64,000 nucleotides of DNA from positions 248,001 through 312,000 of the forward strand of contig JAHBWZ010000002.1 of NCBI GenBank assembly GCA_019636755.1, in the 5' to 3' direction. A program made the position numbers and the translations under genes. Positions 44,038-52,478 of this stretch are shown here, piece by piece. The stretch's first letter is position 1, and every line of letters starts with the position of its first letter. Below the pieces are notes generated by a model. It ran no database searches, was not told the origin of the DNA, and worked only from the letters and a program-made list of their open reading frames with translations. The DNA is from Phycisphaeraceae bacterium. Lineage in GTDB: Bacteria; Planctomycetota; Phycisphaerae; Phycisphaerales; SM1A02.

Positions 44038-44853
44038 ATGATCGCCGGCTTGCTCACCGACCCGCTCGTGCTGCTGCTGATCCTGGCGCACCTGCTGGGC
44101 GATTTCGTGCTCCAGCGGGATGGCACCGTCGCCGCGCGGCGGCGCGGCGCGTGGCGTCCGTGTGCCCTGCACGCGTGTGTCCACGGGCTGGTGGCGTACG
44201 TCATCGCAGGACTCTGGACCTGCTGGCTGCTGCCGCTCGCCGTCCTGGCCACCCATGGACTGATCGACCTGGTCAAGGACCGGATCCGCGGGTGCCTCAT
44301 CACAGCGGAGACCGCGCCGGCCATCGAATCCCGCCGCGGCCTGCTCATCCTGTCGCTGGATCAGACCTGCCATCTCGTCGTCGTGCTGCTGATCGTCCAC
44401 TGGCTGCTTCCGGCCGCGGGCTGGACCACCGGGTCGGCATGGCCGGCGATGGTCGGCGGTGCGGTCACGCCGACGGCCATCCTCCTCATCGGGCTCATCA
44501 CGACGACATGCGCCGGCGGCGTGGTCGTCGGCATGGCCACCCAGCCGTATCTCATGCAACTGACCTCGGCGGACGCCGGTGCACCGCACGGGAGTCCGGC
44601 CCGCGGATTCGAGAAGGGCGGACGGATGATCGGCTGGCTCGAGCGAAGCCTTGCGTTCCTGTTCGTCCTCTCCGGAAGTCTCGCGGGTGTCGGATTCCTC
44701 GTCGGCGCGAAGTCGATCTTCCGCTTCGGCGAGATCTCCAACCCGCAGCAGCGGCGCGAAGCGGAGTACATCCTGATCGGGACACTCATGAGCTTCACGT
44801 GGGCGCTCTTCATCGCGTCACTGACGCGGTATGCCATCGATCGGACCGGATAG
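44038..44853 (+). CDS. DUF3307 family membrane protein
   Basis: This is a 271-residue protein. The N-terminal about 125 residues match DUF3307: LILAHLLGDFVLQRD, then HACVHGLVAY and THGLIDLVKD. Conserved His/Asp residues lie on the membrane segments and may bind metal. About seven hydrophobic helices are visible overall, with the C-terminal half (residues about 195-265, RMIGWLERSLAFLFVLSG) also seen in longer DUF3307 proteins. It sits downstream of the SatD-like gene behind a candidate operator. Function unknown. Confidence 0.82.
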   Translation: MIAGLLTDPLVLLLILAHLLGDFVLQRDGTVAARRRGAWRPCALHACVHGLVAYVIAGLWTCWLLPLAVLATHGLIDLVKDRIRGCLITAETAPAIESRRGLLILSLDQTCHLVVVLLIVHWLLPAAGWTTGSAWPAMVGGAVTPTAILLIGLITTTCAGGVVVGMATQPYLMQLTSADAGAPHGSPARGFEKGGRMIGWLERSLAFLFVLSGSLAGVGFLVGAKSIFRFGEISNPQQRREAEYILIGTLMSFTWALFIASLTRYAIDRTG

Positions 44854-44910
44854 CGGCATGCGGCGGCGCGGCCGATCCCATCGCACCGGGCCCCTGACCG
44901 GACACCGCCT

Positions 44911-45999
44911 GTGATCAAGTACATCGGATCCAAGCGCGCGCTCGTTCCGCGGATCCTCGAAGTCATCCGCGCGGCGGAGGGGGCCCGTTCCGTCGTCGAC
45001 CTCTTCTCCGGCACCTCGCGCGTCGGGCACGCCCTCAAGGCCGCGGGGTACCGCGTGCTGGCGAACGACCACAACCGGTACGCCGCGACCCTGGCGCGCT
45101 GCTACGTGCAGGCCGATGCGGAGGACGTCCGGGCGGATGCCGAGCGGCTCATCCGGGAGTTCAACGGGCTGCCCGGCGCGCCGGGCTACTTCACGCAGAC
45201 GTTCTGCGAGCGGTCCCGGTACGTGCAGCCGAAGAACGGCGCCCGGGTCGACGCCATCCGCGAGGCGATCGCGCGCAGGGGACTGGATCCGGACCTCGAG
45301 TCCGTGCTGCTCGTCTCCCTCATGGAAGCCGCGGACCGGGTCGATTCGACCACGGGGCTCCAGATGGCGTACCTCAAGTCCTGGTCACCGCGCTCGTTCA
45401 ACGACCTGGAACTGCGCCTGCCCGCGGTCCTTCCCCGCGCGGCGGCCGGCAAGGGCGTCGCGACGTGCATGGATGCAATCGAGGCTGCTGAGACCCTGGA
45501 GGCGGACGTCGCGTACATCGATCCGCCGTACAACCAGCACTCGTACCTGGGCAACTACCACGTCTGGGAGACGCTCGTCCGCTGGGACAGGCCCGAGGTC
45601 TACGGCGTCGCGTGCAAGCGCATCGACGTCCGCGAGCGCCGCAGCGCCTTCAACTCGCGACCGGCCTTCCCGATCGTGATGGAACGCCTGCTTCGATCGG
45701 TGCGCGCACGCGTGCGCATCGTGTCGTTCAGCAGCGAGGGCTATCTGGCACGACCGGAGATGGAACGGCTGCTCGCCGCGCTTCCCGGCAGCAGCGGCGA
45801 GGTCATCACCATCGCCCAGGACTTCCGGCGCTACGTCGGCGCGCAGATCGGGATCTACAGCCCCGGCGGCCGGAAGGTCGGCCGGGTCAGTCACCTGCGC
45901 AACCGCGAGTACCTCTTCGTCGTCGCCGACGCAGAGACGATCGACCGGCTGCGCCCGCTCCAGGCGTGCGCGGAGCCGGCCGGATCAGCGCCCGGCTGA
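44911..45999 (+). CDS. D12-class N6-adenine DNA methyltransferase
   Basis: This is a 362-residue enzyme. VIKYIGSKRALVPRIL is the typical Dam/D12 N-terminus, FSGTSRVG corresponds to the S-adenosylmethionine motif FxGxG, and DPPY (204-207) is the catalytic motif. No restriction endonuclease or specificity gene is adjacent, so it is probably a solitary methylase; the target site cannot be read from sequence. The GTG start is favoured by homology. Its TGA abuts the stop of the convergent helicase gene with no base between. Confidence 0.85.
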   Translation: MIKYIGSKRALVPRILEVIRAAEGARSVVDLFSGTSRVGHALKAAGYRVLANDHNRYAATLARCYVQADAEDVRADAERLIREFNGLPGAPGYFTQTFCERSRYVQPKNGARVDAIREAIARRGLDPDLESVLLVSLMEAADRVDSTTGLQMAYLKSWSPRSFNDLELRLPAVLPRAAAGKGVATCMDAIEAAETLEADVAYIDPPYNQHSYLGNYHVWETLVRWDRPEVYGVACKRIDVRERRSAFNSRPAFPIVMERLLRSVRARVRIVSFSSEGYLARPEMERLLAALPGSSGEVITIAQDFRRYVGAQIGIYSPGGRKVGRVSHLRNREYLFVVADAETIDRLRPLQACAEPAGSAPG

Positions 46000-48900
46000 T
46001 CAGCGTGCCGGCATCGTTACGGGCGCGCTCCCGCACTCGACGGCGGCGATTTCCCGCTCCAGCCGCTGGATGGGGAGCGCTTCCCGGGAGGCCAGGGCCG
46101 GCGCGAACAGGAGGACGCGCGTCTCTTCCAGCATCCAGCGCAGCGCCTCCCGGCGCCGGGGGTCGACGTCGACGCGACCCTGCAGCGCGTCGATCCGGTC
46201 ACGGCACCGCGCGATCAGGCGCGCGTGTCCGGCATCGCGGACATGACCACCGCCGTGCAGTCGTTCCAGGCGGACCGCGATCGCCTGCAGGAGACGCGGG
46301 AAGCCGGCCAGCCGCGCCGGCGGCGTTTCCACCAGGAAGCCCGGATGCAGGAGGTCCCGGAGATGCGCGGCGATGTCCGCGACGGCCGCGGACCAGATGG
46401 GCTGCGCATGATCGGCCAGGCGCCCGGTCACCAGCGCCCACGCCTCGAGGATCGACTGCACGCGCTCCGCGACGGTGCATGTCGTCCGCCAGAGCCGCGG
46501 CCAGGCGTCGTCGAGCGCCGCTTCGAACGCCGCGCTGCTCCGGACCGCCGGGCGCCCGTCCAGGACCGCGCTGTCGACGATGAGCAGACCGACCTGCGAA
46601 TCGATGGACCCGTGTACCGGGAGCCCGACCGGCAGCGCCGCCGCGAGGCGCCGGATCGCCTCGACCGCCGGCACCAGCGAGAGCTGCTCAGTGATCTCCT
46701 CCTCCAGCCGGAGCCAGAGCAGTCGCCGGACACCGGCATGCGAAAGGCGCTGTGCCTCCGCCGCATCGGCGCGGAGCGAGAGCGAGACGCCGGTGCCCTC
46801 GTCCAGGATCGCCGGATAGCCCGTCACGCGCCCGCCGACCTCCGTCCGTTCCAGCACTTCCGGCAGGTCTCCGAAACTCCAGTCGCGGAACCGGCCGGTC
46901 GGCAGCACGGCCTCCGACATCGCCTCGATCGCGCGGCGCCGCGCGTCCTCGAGCTGGTCCCGCAGCGCCACGATGTCCCGCCCGGCGCCGAGGACGCGGC
47001 CCTCCGCGTCCTCCACGACGATCCGCAGTCGCAGGTGCGCCGGCAGCGCCGCGGGATTCCATGCATCCGGCGGAATCCGGACGCCGGTCTGCCGGTGCAC
47101 GACCTCCGTCAGCGCCGCCAGCAGGTTTCCGTCGCCGAACGGAAGCGCCGCCACCGCCTCGCGGGCCCGCTCCGGCAGCGGAACGAGTTCGCGGCGCAGA
47201 TCGCGCGGCAGCGCGCGAAGGAGCGCGACCACTTTCTCCGGCAGCAGCGACGGAACGATCCACTCCGGTCGCTCCGCGGGCAGATCCGCCAGGTGCGCCA
47301 GCGGAAGCGTCAGCGTCACGCCGTCATCGTCGGCCCCGGGATCCAGCCGGTAGGTCAGCCGCGCCGGCCGGCCGCCGACGAGCAGGAAGTCGGGGGACCC
47401 CGATGCATCGAGATCGCCGGCGGCGGGCTCGACGAGATCACCGCGCTGCATGAAGAGCGCCTCGGGGTCGCGGCGCCGGCGCGCCAGGCACCAGCGCTCC
47501 AGCGCGCCGCGGCTCGTCAGTCGCCGCGGCAGCCGCCGGTCATAGAACGCGAACTGCCGGGCAGGATCCACCAGGACATCCCGGCGCCGGCGCTTCGCCT
47601 CCATCGCGCGGATCTCTTCGACGAGCCTTCGGTTGTGCGCGAGGAACGGAAGGTCCGCGCCCAGTTCGCCCTGCACCAGCGCCTGCTGGATGAAGATCTC
47701 CCGCGCAATGGCGGGCTCGACCCGACCGTAGTCGACCCGCCGCCGTTCCACCACGTCCAGCCCGAGGATCGTCACGCGCTCCATGGCGATGACGCGGCCC
47801 CGCCGTGCGTCCCAGGCCGCATCCGTCCAGACCCGTTCGGCAAGATGTCGTCCGGCCAGTTCCACCCACTCCGGGTGGATCTGCGCCGCGCACCGCGCGT
47901 ACCGCCGCCGCGTCTCGACGATCTCCGCGGCCATCACCCAGCGCGGTCGAGCGCGGACGAGCGACGAGGATGGATGCAGGACGAAGTGCTGCCCCCGCGC
48001 CCCCTTGTACTCGTTCCGCTCGCCCTGGCGACCGACGTTGGAGAGCAGGCCGCGCAGGATCGAGCGGTGGATCGCGGCGTATCCCGCACGTCCGGTCGAT
48101 CGGCCGGGACCCTGCCCGCGGTCCGCGGTCCGGGCAGCCGCCTCGCCGACGCCGATGCGGCGCTCCGCCAGCAGGCCGTGCAGCTGCCCGTGCAGGTCCA
48201 CCCACTCGCGCATGCGGAGAAAGGAGAGGTACCGCTCCCGGCACCACGCCCGGAGCCTGTTCTGGGAGAGATGCGCCTTCACCTCGGTGTACGCCTCCCA
48301 GATGCGCAGCAGCGAGAGGAAATCGGATCGGTCGTGCGCGAACGCGCGATGCGCGGCATCGGCCGCATCGCGGGCATCGAGTGGTCGATCGCGCGGATCC
48401 GCCACGGCCAGCGCGCTGGCGATGATGAGGACCTCCGGGAGCGCGCCTTCCTGCTCGGCGGCAAGCAGCATGGCGCCCAGGCGCGGGTCGACGGGCAGGT
48501 CCGCGAGGCGGCGCCCGAGCGAGGTCAGCGACATCGATGCATCCAGGGCGCCGATCTCGTGCAGCGTCTCATAGCCCGCGCGAAGCAGCGCGCGCCCGGG
48601 CCGGTCGAGAAACGGGAACGCCTCCGGCCGACCGAGATCCAGCGCCAGCATCCGGAGGATCACGCTCGCGAGGTTCGTCCGGAGGATCTCCGGCGGTGTG
48701 AACGTCTCCCGCCGCTCGAACGACCGCTCGTCGTACAGGCGGACGCAGACGCCGGGGCCCACGCGCCCGCATCGCCCCGCGCGCTGTCGCGCGGAGGCCT
48801 GCGAGATCGGTTCGATGGGAAGCCGCTGGACCTTCGATCGACCGGAGTACCGGCTGATCCGCGCCAGCCCCGGATCGATCACCGTCCGGATGCGCGGAAC

Positions 48901-49908
48901 CGTCAGCGACGTCTCCGCGACGTTCGTCGCCAGCACGATCCGTCGCCGCCCGCCCGGAGAGAAGATGCGGGCCTGCTCGTCCAGCGAGAGTCGCGCGTAG
49001 AGCGGGACGATCTCCGCGCCGTGCAGCGGCCGCTTGCGCAGGGTCTCCGCGGTCGTCCGGATCTCGCGCTCGCCGCTGAGGAAGATCAGGATGTCTCCGG
49101 ACCCGCCCGGCGCCTCGCGCTCCAGCGCGCGCAGGACCTCGTCACCGATGACACCCTGCATCGCGGGATCCACCTCGTCGGGATCACCGGGCACGGGGCG
49201 CCACTCGATGTCCACCGGATAGGTCCGGCCGGGGATCTCGAAGACCGGTGCATCGTCGAACGCCGCAGAGAATCGCTTCGGATCGATCGTGGCCGACGTG
49301 ATGATGATCCGCAGGTCCGGGCGCCGGTCCACGATGCGCCGCAGACACCCCAGCAGGAAGTCGATGTTGAGGCTGCGCTCGTGCGCTTCGTCGATGATGA
49401 TCGTGTCGTACGCGAGCAGCTGCGGATCGTGCGCGAGTTCCGCCAGCAGGACGCCGTCCGTCATCACCTTGACGTAGGTCTCGCGTCGGGTCCGGTCGCC
49501 GAACCGGACCTTGTAGCCGACGTCCGCACCGAGCGGCGTGCCGAGTTCCTCGGCCACCCGCGCCGCCACGGCCCGCGCCGCGATCCGGCGCGGCTGCGTG
49601 TGCCCGATCCAGCCCTGTCGTCCGCGCCCGGCCGCAAGGCAGATCCGCGGGAGTTGCGTGCTCTTGCCGGACCCGGTCTCGCCGCAGACCACGATCACCG
49701 GATGCGTGCGGATCGCCGCCTCGAGCGCCGGCGCTGAAGCCGCGATCGGGAGGTCGGCCGCCGGTCCCGGGGCCGGCCCCGAGATCCGCCGCGCCTCGAC
49801 CAGCCGCCGCGACACCTCCGCGTCGGCGACGATGCGTTCGAAGGCGCGGGTCCGCTCCTCGCGGGGAAGCGTGCCGAGCCGGCGCAGCCGACCGCGCAGC
49901 CGGAGCAT
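46000..49908 (-). CDS. hrpA: ATP-dependent RNA helicase HrpA
   Basis: This 1302-residue DEAH-box helicase matches the about 1300-residue length of E. coli HrpA, which acts in mRNA processing and rescue of stalled ribosomes. Walker A GETGSGKS is at 76-83 and DEAH at 173-176 (IIIDEAHERS). Motif III is SATI, and motif VI reads QRAGRCGRVGPG. The helicase-associated and OB-fold domains follow, then the long HrpA-specific C-terminal region (DUF3418). An in-frame ATG 118 codons upstream is rejected, because ATG 49908 gives the family length and the extension is Arg-rich and antisense to the STAS-like gene region. Confidence 0.95.
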   Translation of the reverse strand: MLRLRGRLRRLGTLPREERTRAFERIVADAEVSRRLVEARRISGPAPGPAADLPIAASAPALEAAIRTHPVIVVCGETGSGKSTQLPRICLAAGRGRQGWIGHTQPRRIAARAVAARVAEELGTPLGADVGYKVRFGDRTRRETYVKVMTDGVLLAELAHDPQLLAYDTIIIDEAHERSLNIDFLLGCLRRIVDRRPDLRIIITSATIDPKRFSAAFDDAPVFEIPGRTYPVDIEWRPVPGDPDEVDPAMQGVIGDEVLRALEREAPGGSGDILIFLSGEREIRTTAETLRKRPLHGAEIVPLYARLSLDEQARIFSPGGRRRIVLATNVAETSLTVPRIRTVIDPGLARISRYSGRSKVQRLPIEPISQASARQRAGRCGRVGPGVCVRLYDERSFERRETFTPPEILRTNLASVILRMLALDLGRPEAFPFLDRPGRALLRAGYETLHEIGALDASMSLTSLGRRLADLPVDPRLGAMLLAAEQEGALPEVLIIASALAVADPRDRPLDARDAADAAHRAFAHDRSDFLSLLRIWEAYTEVKAHLSQNRLRAWCRERYLSFLRMREWVDLHGQLHGLLAERRIGVGEAAARTADRGQGPGRSTGRAGYAAIHRSILRGLLSNVGRQGERNEYKGARGQHFVLHPSSSLVRARPRWVMAAEIVETRRRYARCAAQIHPEWVELAGRHLAERVWTDAAWDARRGRVIAMERVTILGLDVVERRRVDYGRVEPAIAREIFIQQALVQGELGADLPFLAHNRRLVEEIRAMEAKRRRRDVLVDPARQFAFYDRRLPRRLTSRGALERWCLARRRRDPEALFMQRGDLVEPAAGDLDASGSPDFLLVGGRPARLTYRLDPGADDDGVTLTLPLAHLADLPAERPEWIVPSLLPEKVVALLRALPRDLRRELVPLPERAREAVAALPFGDGNLLAALTEVVHRQTGVRIPPDAWNPAALPAHLRLRIVVEDAEGRVLGAGRDIVALRDQLEDARRRAIEAMSEAVLPTGRFRDWSFGDLPEVLERTEVGGRVTGYPAILDEGTGVSLSLRADAAEAQRLSHAGVRRLLWLRLEEEITEQLSLVPAVEAIRRLAAALPVGLPVHGSIDSQVGLLIVDSAVLDGRPAVRSSAAFEAALDDAWPRLWRTTCTVAERVQSILEAWALVTGRLADHAQPIWSAAVADIAAHLRDLLHPGFLVETPPARLAGFPRLLQAIAVRLERLHGGGHVRDAGHARLIARCRDRIDALQGRVDVDPRRREALRWMLEETRVLLFAPALASREALPIQRLEREIAAVECGSAPVTMPAR

Positions 49909-50094
49909 GTCCGGCCCGAAGCAGCCATGCAGGACGGAGGCGGCGGAGCGCACGGCGGCGAGTCTACGCCGTCGGCGCACGCACCACCGCGGCCCCGGGG
50001 CCCGGCCGGCCATCCCGATGCTGCGGGCGACCCGCCGCGAATCGGGGCATTCTCCCGGTATGACCGGGCGCCGGACGCGCCGACACTTGCTGAC

Positions 50095-50520
50095 ATGTCT
50101 GCGGAGCGGCTGCGCCCGATGATCGTGCTCTCTGAAGTCCCGGGGGACGCCGTCGTCGGGATCCACGTTCTCGGCCCGATGACCCGCGAGGACGAGCGCC
50201 AGATCGCCGAGACGGCCGGGCGCATGATCGATCGCTGCGGCCGGATCCGCCTCCTGATCCAATTGGACGGCACCAACGGTTCACGGCGCGGCGACCTGGC
50301 CCGCTGTGCCCAGCCGACCTGGCGCATCGACCGGCTTGCCATCGTGGCGCCCGCCGCAGTGGTGGCCCACCTGTTCGGCGTCCTGCCGTCCCTGGCGACG
50401 ACATCCCGGACCTTCGACCCGTCGTGCATCGATGAGGCGTGGAGGTGGATCCGGGACGGCCGCCGGGAGGGCGCGCCCGGCGCGGAAAACGCCGGCGGAA
50501 CACCGCTGGCCGCCTGCTGA
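50095..50520 (+). CDS. STAS/SpoIIAA-like domain protein
   Basis: The product is about 141 residues, and its body fits the SpoIIAA-like (STAS superfamily) family. VVGIHVLGPMTREDERQIAE is the first strand and helix, CGRIRLLIQLDG the second strand, RIDRLAIVAP the third and FDPSCIDEAWRWIRDG the C-terminal helix. This fold usually mediates protein contacts or binds small hydrophobic ligands. The start is uncertain between 50095 and 50119. It diverges from hrpA across a 186-bp gap. Confidence 0.75.
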   Translation: MSAERLRPMIVLSEVPGDAVVGIHVLGPMTREDERQIAETAGRMIDRCGRIRLLIQLDGTNGSRRGDLARCAQPTWRIDRLAIVAPAAVVAHLFGVLPSLATTSRTFDPSCIDEAWRWIRDGRREGAPGAENAGGTPLAAC

Positions 50521-50612
50521 GGGACCGGCGCGGCGGCGGCGCGCACGCGATCCTCCTCGGACGGCTGCTCCCTTCGCTCGCGTCCGTCCGGGCATCGGGC
50601 CGGGCGACGAAG

Positions 50613-51190
50613 AGCATGTCGAACCTCCGACCGTGGGGCATCGCGACGATGATGCATGCGAACCTCTTCCAGGAGACCGTTCCCCGGGAGGGCACCAAGG
50701 AAGCGGACCTGATGTCATTCTGCTTCTATCGCAACGGCAACCCGTCGAATGGCATCGAGCGCGGGTGGTGGGCGAATGCGCTGCCCCGGTCGTCGGCGCA
50801 CAGCCCAGCGCGCCGTTGAACAACACGCTCCAGCAGCGCGCCATCGCCAGCGGCGGCCCGCCGCTGAAGGCGAGTCTCCGGAACCGCATCCGCCTCAGCC
50901 ACATCCGCGATTCGGAGACCGCGATCCTGATGGTCGAGATGCGGACCATCGCCGGGGAACTGAAGCGCCAGGATCCACACTTCGGCCGGACCCTGAACCG
51001 GCACCGGGCGGACTGGGAGCGGTTCGCTGCCCGTCACGTCGACGGCGGCCACATGCTCTTCGCGGACGGCAGTGCGCGGCACGTCACGAACGAGTCGGCG
51101 ATCACGAACCGCCAGGGCTCCCGCGATCCGGATACCCCGGGCGGCGACTGGAACACCGGGCGGCGACTGGAACTCCGCGCGGCTCACCTG
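50613..51190 (+). pseudogene. relic of an H-X9-DG (prepilin-like) protein gene
   Basis: The first part (frame through 50817) encodes MHANLFQETVPREG and FCFYRNGNPSNGIERGWW and then hits a stop. A different frame continues NTLQQRAIASGG, SHIRDSETAILMVEMRTI and AARHVDGGHMLFADGS, in which His and Asp-Gly are separated by exactly nine residues. This is the H-X9-DG motif of planctomycete type II secretion-like proteins. The 5' part with the prepilin cleavage site is missing, and a frameshift lies near 50780-50820. It was probably inactivated by truncation and indel. Confidence 0.6.
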
Positions 51191-51234
51191 GGATCCGCTC
51201 GGACCGGCGATCGACTGATCCCGCGTCGATCCCG

Positions 51235-51262
51235 TTGCGCCCCGCAATTCGCGCGGTACGAT
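51235..51262 (+). promoter_or_regulatory. promoter giving a leaderless mRNA for the sigma-like gene
   Basis: TTGCGC (51235-51240) and TACGAT (51257-51262) are separated by 16 bp. The GTG start at 51269 lies 6 nt after the -10 box, where transcription should begin. Confidence 0.45.
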
Positions 51263-51268
51263 GGCGGC

Positions 51269-51973
51269 GTGCTGCCCGCCCGGCCGGACCACTTTCCCAG
51301 GACGCTCTCGACCTGGATCGATGCCCAGCTCGACCGCGGTGAGGCGGGGCGCCAGGAGATCAACCATCACCTGATGGAGGCGTACCGCGTTCCGCTCCGG
51401 GCGTATGTCCTGGGGTCGCGCGTGCACTGGCTGGGTGAGGCGGATGACCTGGTCGCGGGCTTCTTCGCCAGTCGCCTGGCCCGTGCCGACTTCGTCAACC
51501 AGTGGCGCGAGAGCGGCATGCGCCTCAGGCGCTGGCTCATGAACGCCATGTCGTTCTACATGAAGGAGCAGATGCGGAGCCGGCGCCGCGATCAGCGCGT
51601 CGTGTCGGAGAACGTCTGCGCGGAAGGCGGAGGACCGCTCGACGGGTCGGCGGGCTCATCCGCCACCGGCGCGGAGACCGCGTTCGAGCAGGCGTACCGG
51701 ATCGGCCTGGTCGATCGTGCGCTGGAGATCGCGCGACATCGGCTGGAGGCGGGCGGCATGCTGCACCATTTCGAGATCTTCTACGCGCAGCACGCCCTCG
51801 GCCGGCCGCTGACCGAACTGGCGCAGTCGTACGGGACCACCGCCGACCGCGCCCACGTCATGTCGCGCACAGCCGCCCGCCACTTCGAGCGCGCCATCCG
51901 TGAACTCCTCATCCAGGACGGCATCGCCGAGGACGATGTGGAACATGAACTGGTCCGACTGCTGGAGGAGTGA
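51269..51973 (+). CDS. ECF-like RNA polymerase sigma factor
   Basis: This is a 234-residue protein. FPRTLSTWIDAQ followed by YRVPLRAYVLGSRVHWLGEADDLVAGFFASRLARADFV is the region 2 pattern of a planctomycete ECF group (FPxTxxS, then DLxQGFF). A region-4-like helix pair lies near residues 170-220 (LTELAQSYGTTADRAHVMSRTAARHFERAI). The frame is open far upstream through the pseudogene, but the fold starts here. It is followed 37 nt later by a small protein gene and then by a peptidase gene coupled to that one. No anti-sigma factor or kinase is recognisable next to it. Confidence 0.75.
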   Translation: MLPARPDHFPRTLSTWIDAQLDRGEAGRQEINHHLMEAYRVPLRAYVLGSRVHWLGEADDLVAGFFASRLARADFVNQWRESGMRLRRWLMNAMSFYMKEQMRSRRRDQRVVSENVCAEGGGPLDGSAGSSATGAETAFEQAYRIGLVDRALEIARHRLEAGGMLHHFEIFYAQHALGRPLTELAQSYGTTADRAHVMSRTAARHFERAIRELLIQDGIAEDDVEHELVRLLEE

Positions 51974-52010
51974 CCCGCATGATCGCGCGTCGAACCAGAG
52001 AGACCCTGCC

Positions 52011-52478
52011 ATGACAGACGAACTGCGGACCATGATCGGCGATGACGATCTGCGACGGGCGAAGAGCCTGCTGCGCGCGAGTCTCGGTTCCGGCCTCGGC
52101 TTCGTCGACCGACTGCTGGATCGGACGGGGCGGGAGGGCAATCGCACCTGGATCCTGCGTGACATCGACGCGCTCGTCCTGGCCGGCACCGGGCACGATC
52201 ACCGTGCGCTCTCGGATCCGTCGGCGCCGCTGGCAACTCTCCAGGTCATCAAGGAGGCGGCGAAGCGGCGGATGCGGGCCGAACGCGGATCGATGGAACG
52301 TACGATCGGTCTCGTGACGTACTACCTCGCCGTCGCGGCCGCGGCGCAGCGCTTCGGCGAACTCATCTCCTCGCAGAAGACCTCCGATCTGCTTCCCGCC
52401 CTGCGCGAACTGGCGCACGCGCTGCCGGCGCCGCTCGACAGGCTGGCGGCCGGCGGACTGGGGCCACTGGAGCGATGA
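52011..52478 (+). CDS. small protein of unknown function downstream of the sigma factor
   Basis: This is a 155-residue, mainly helical protein without signal peptide. A weakly hydrophobic stretch occurs (IGLVTYYLAVAAAAQ, residues about 102-116). Its ATG lies 37 nt after the sigma stop with AGAGAGA nearby, and its stop overlaps the peptidase ATG as ATGA. Position suggests a role with the sigma factor, perhaps as a regulator, but no anti-sigma motif is seen. Confidence 0.6.
   Translation: MTDELRTMIGDDDLRRAKSLLRASLGSGLGFVDRLLDRTGREGNRTWILRDIDALVLAGTGHDHRALSDPSAPLATLQVIKEAAKRRMRAERGSMERTIGLVTYYLAVAAAAQRFGELISSQKTSDLLPALRELAHALPAPLDRLAAGGLGPLER

Noticed and set aside
46225-49737. 1170-codon open frame antisense to hrpA
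   Set aside because: It lies wholly within HrpA and shows only Arg/Gln/Pro-rich sequence without any family feature.
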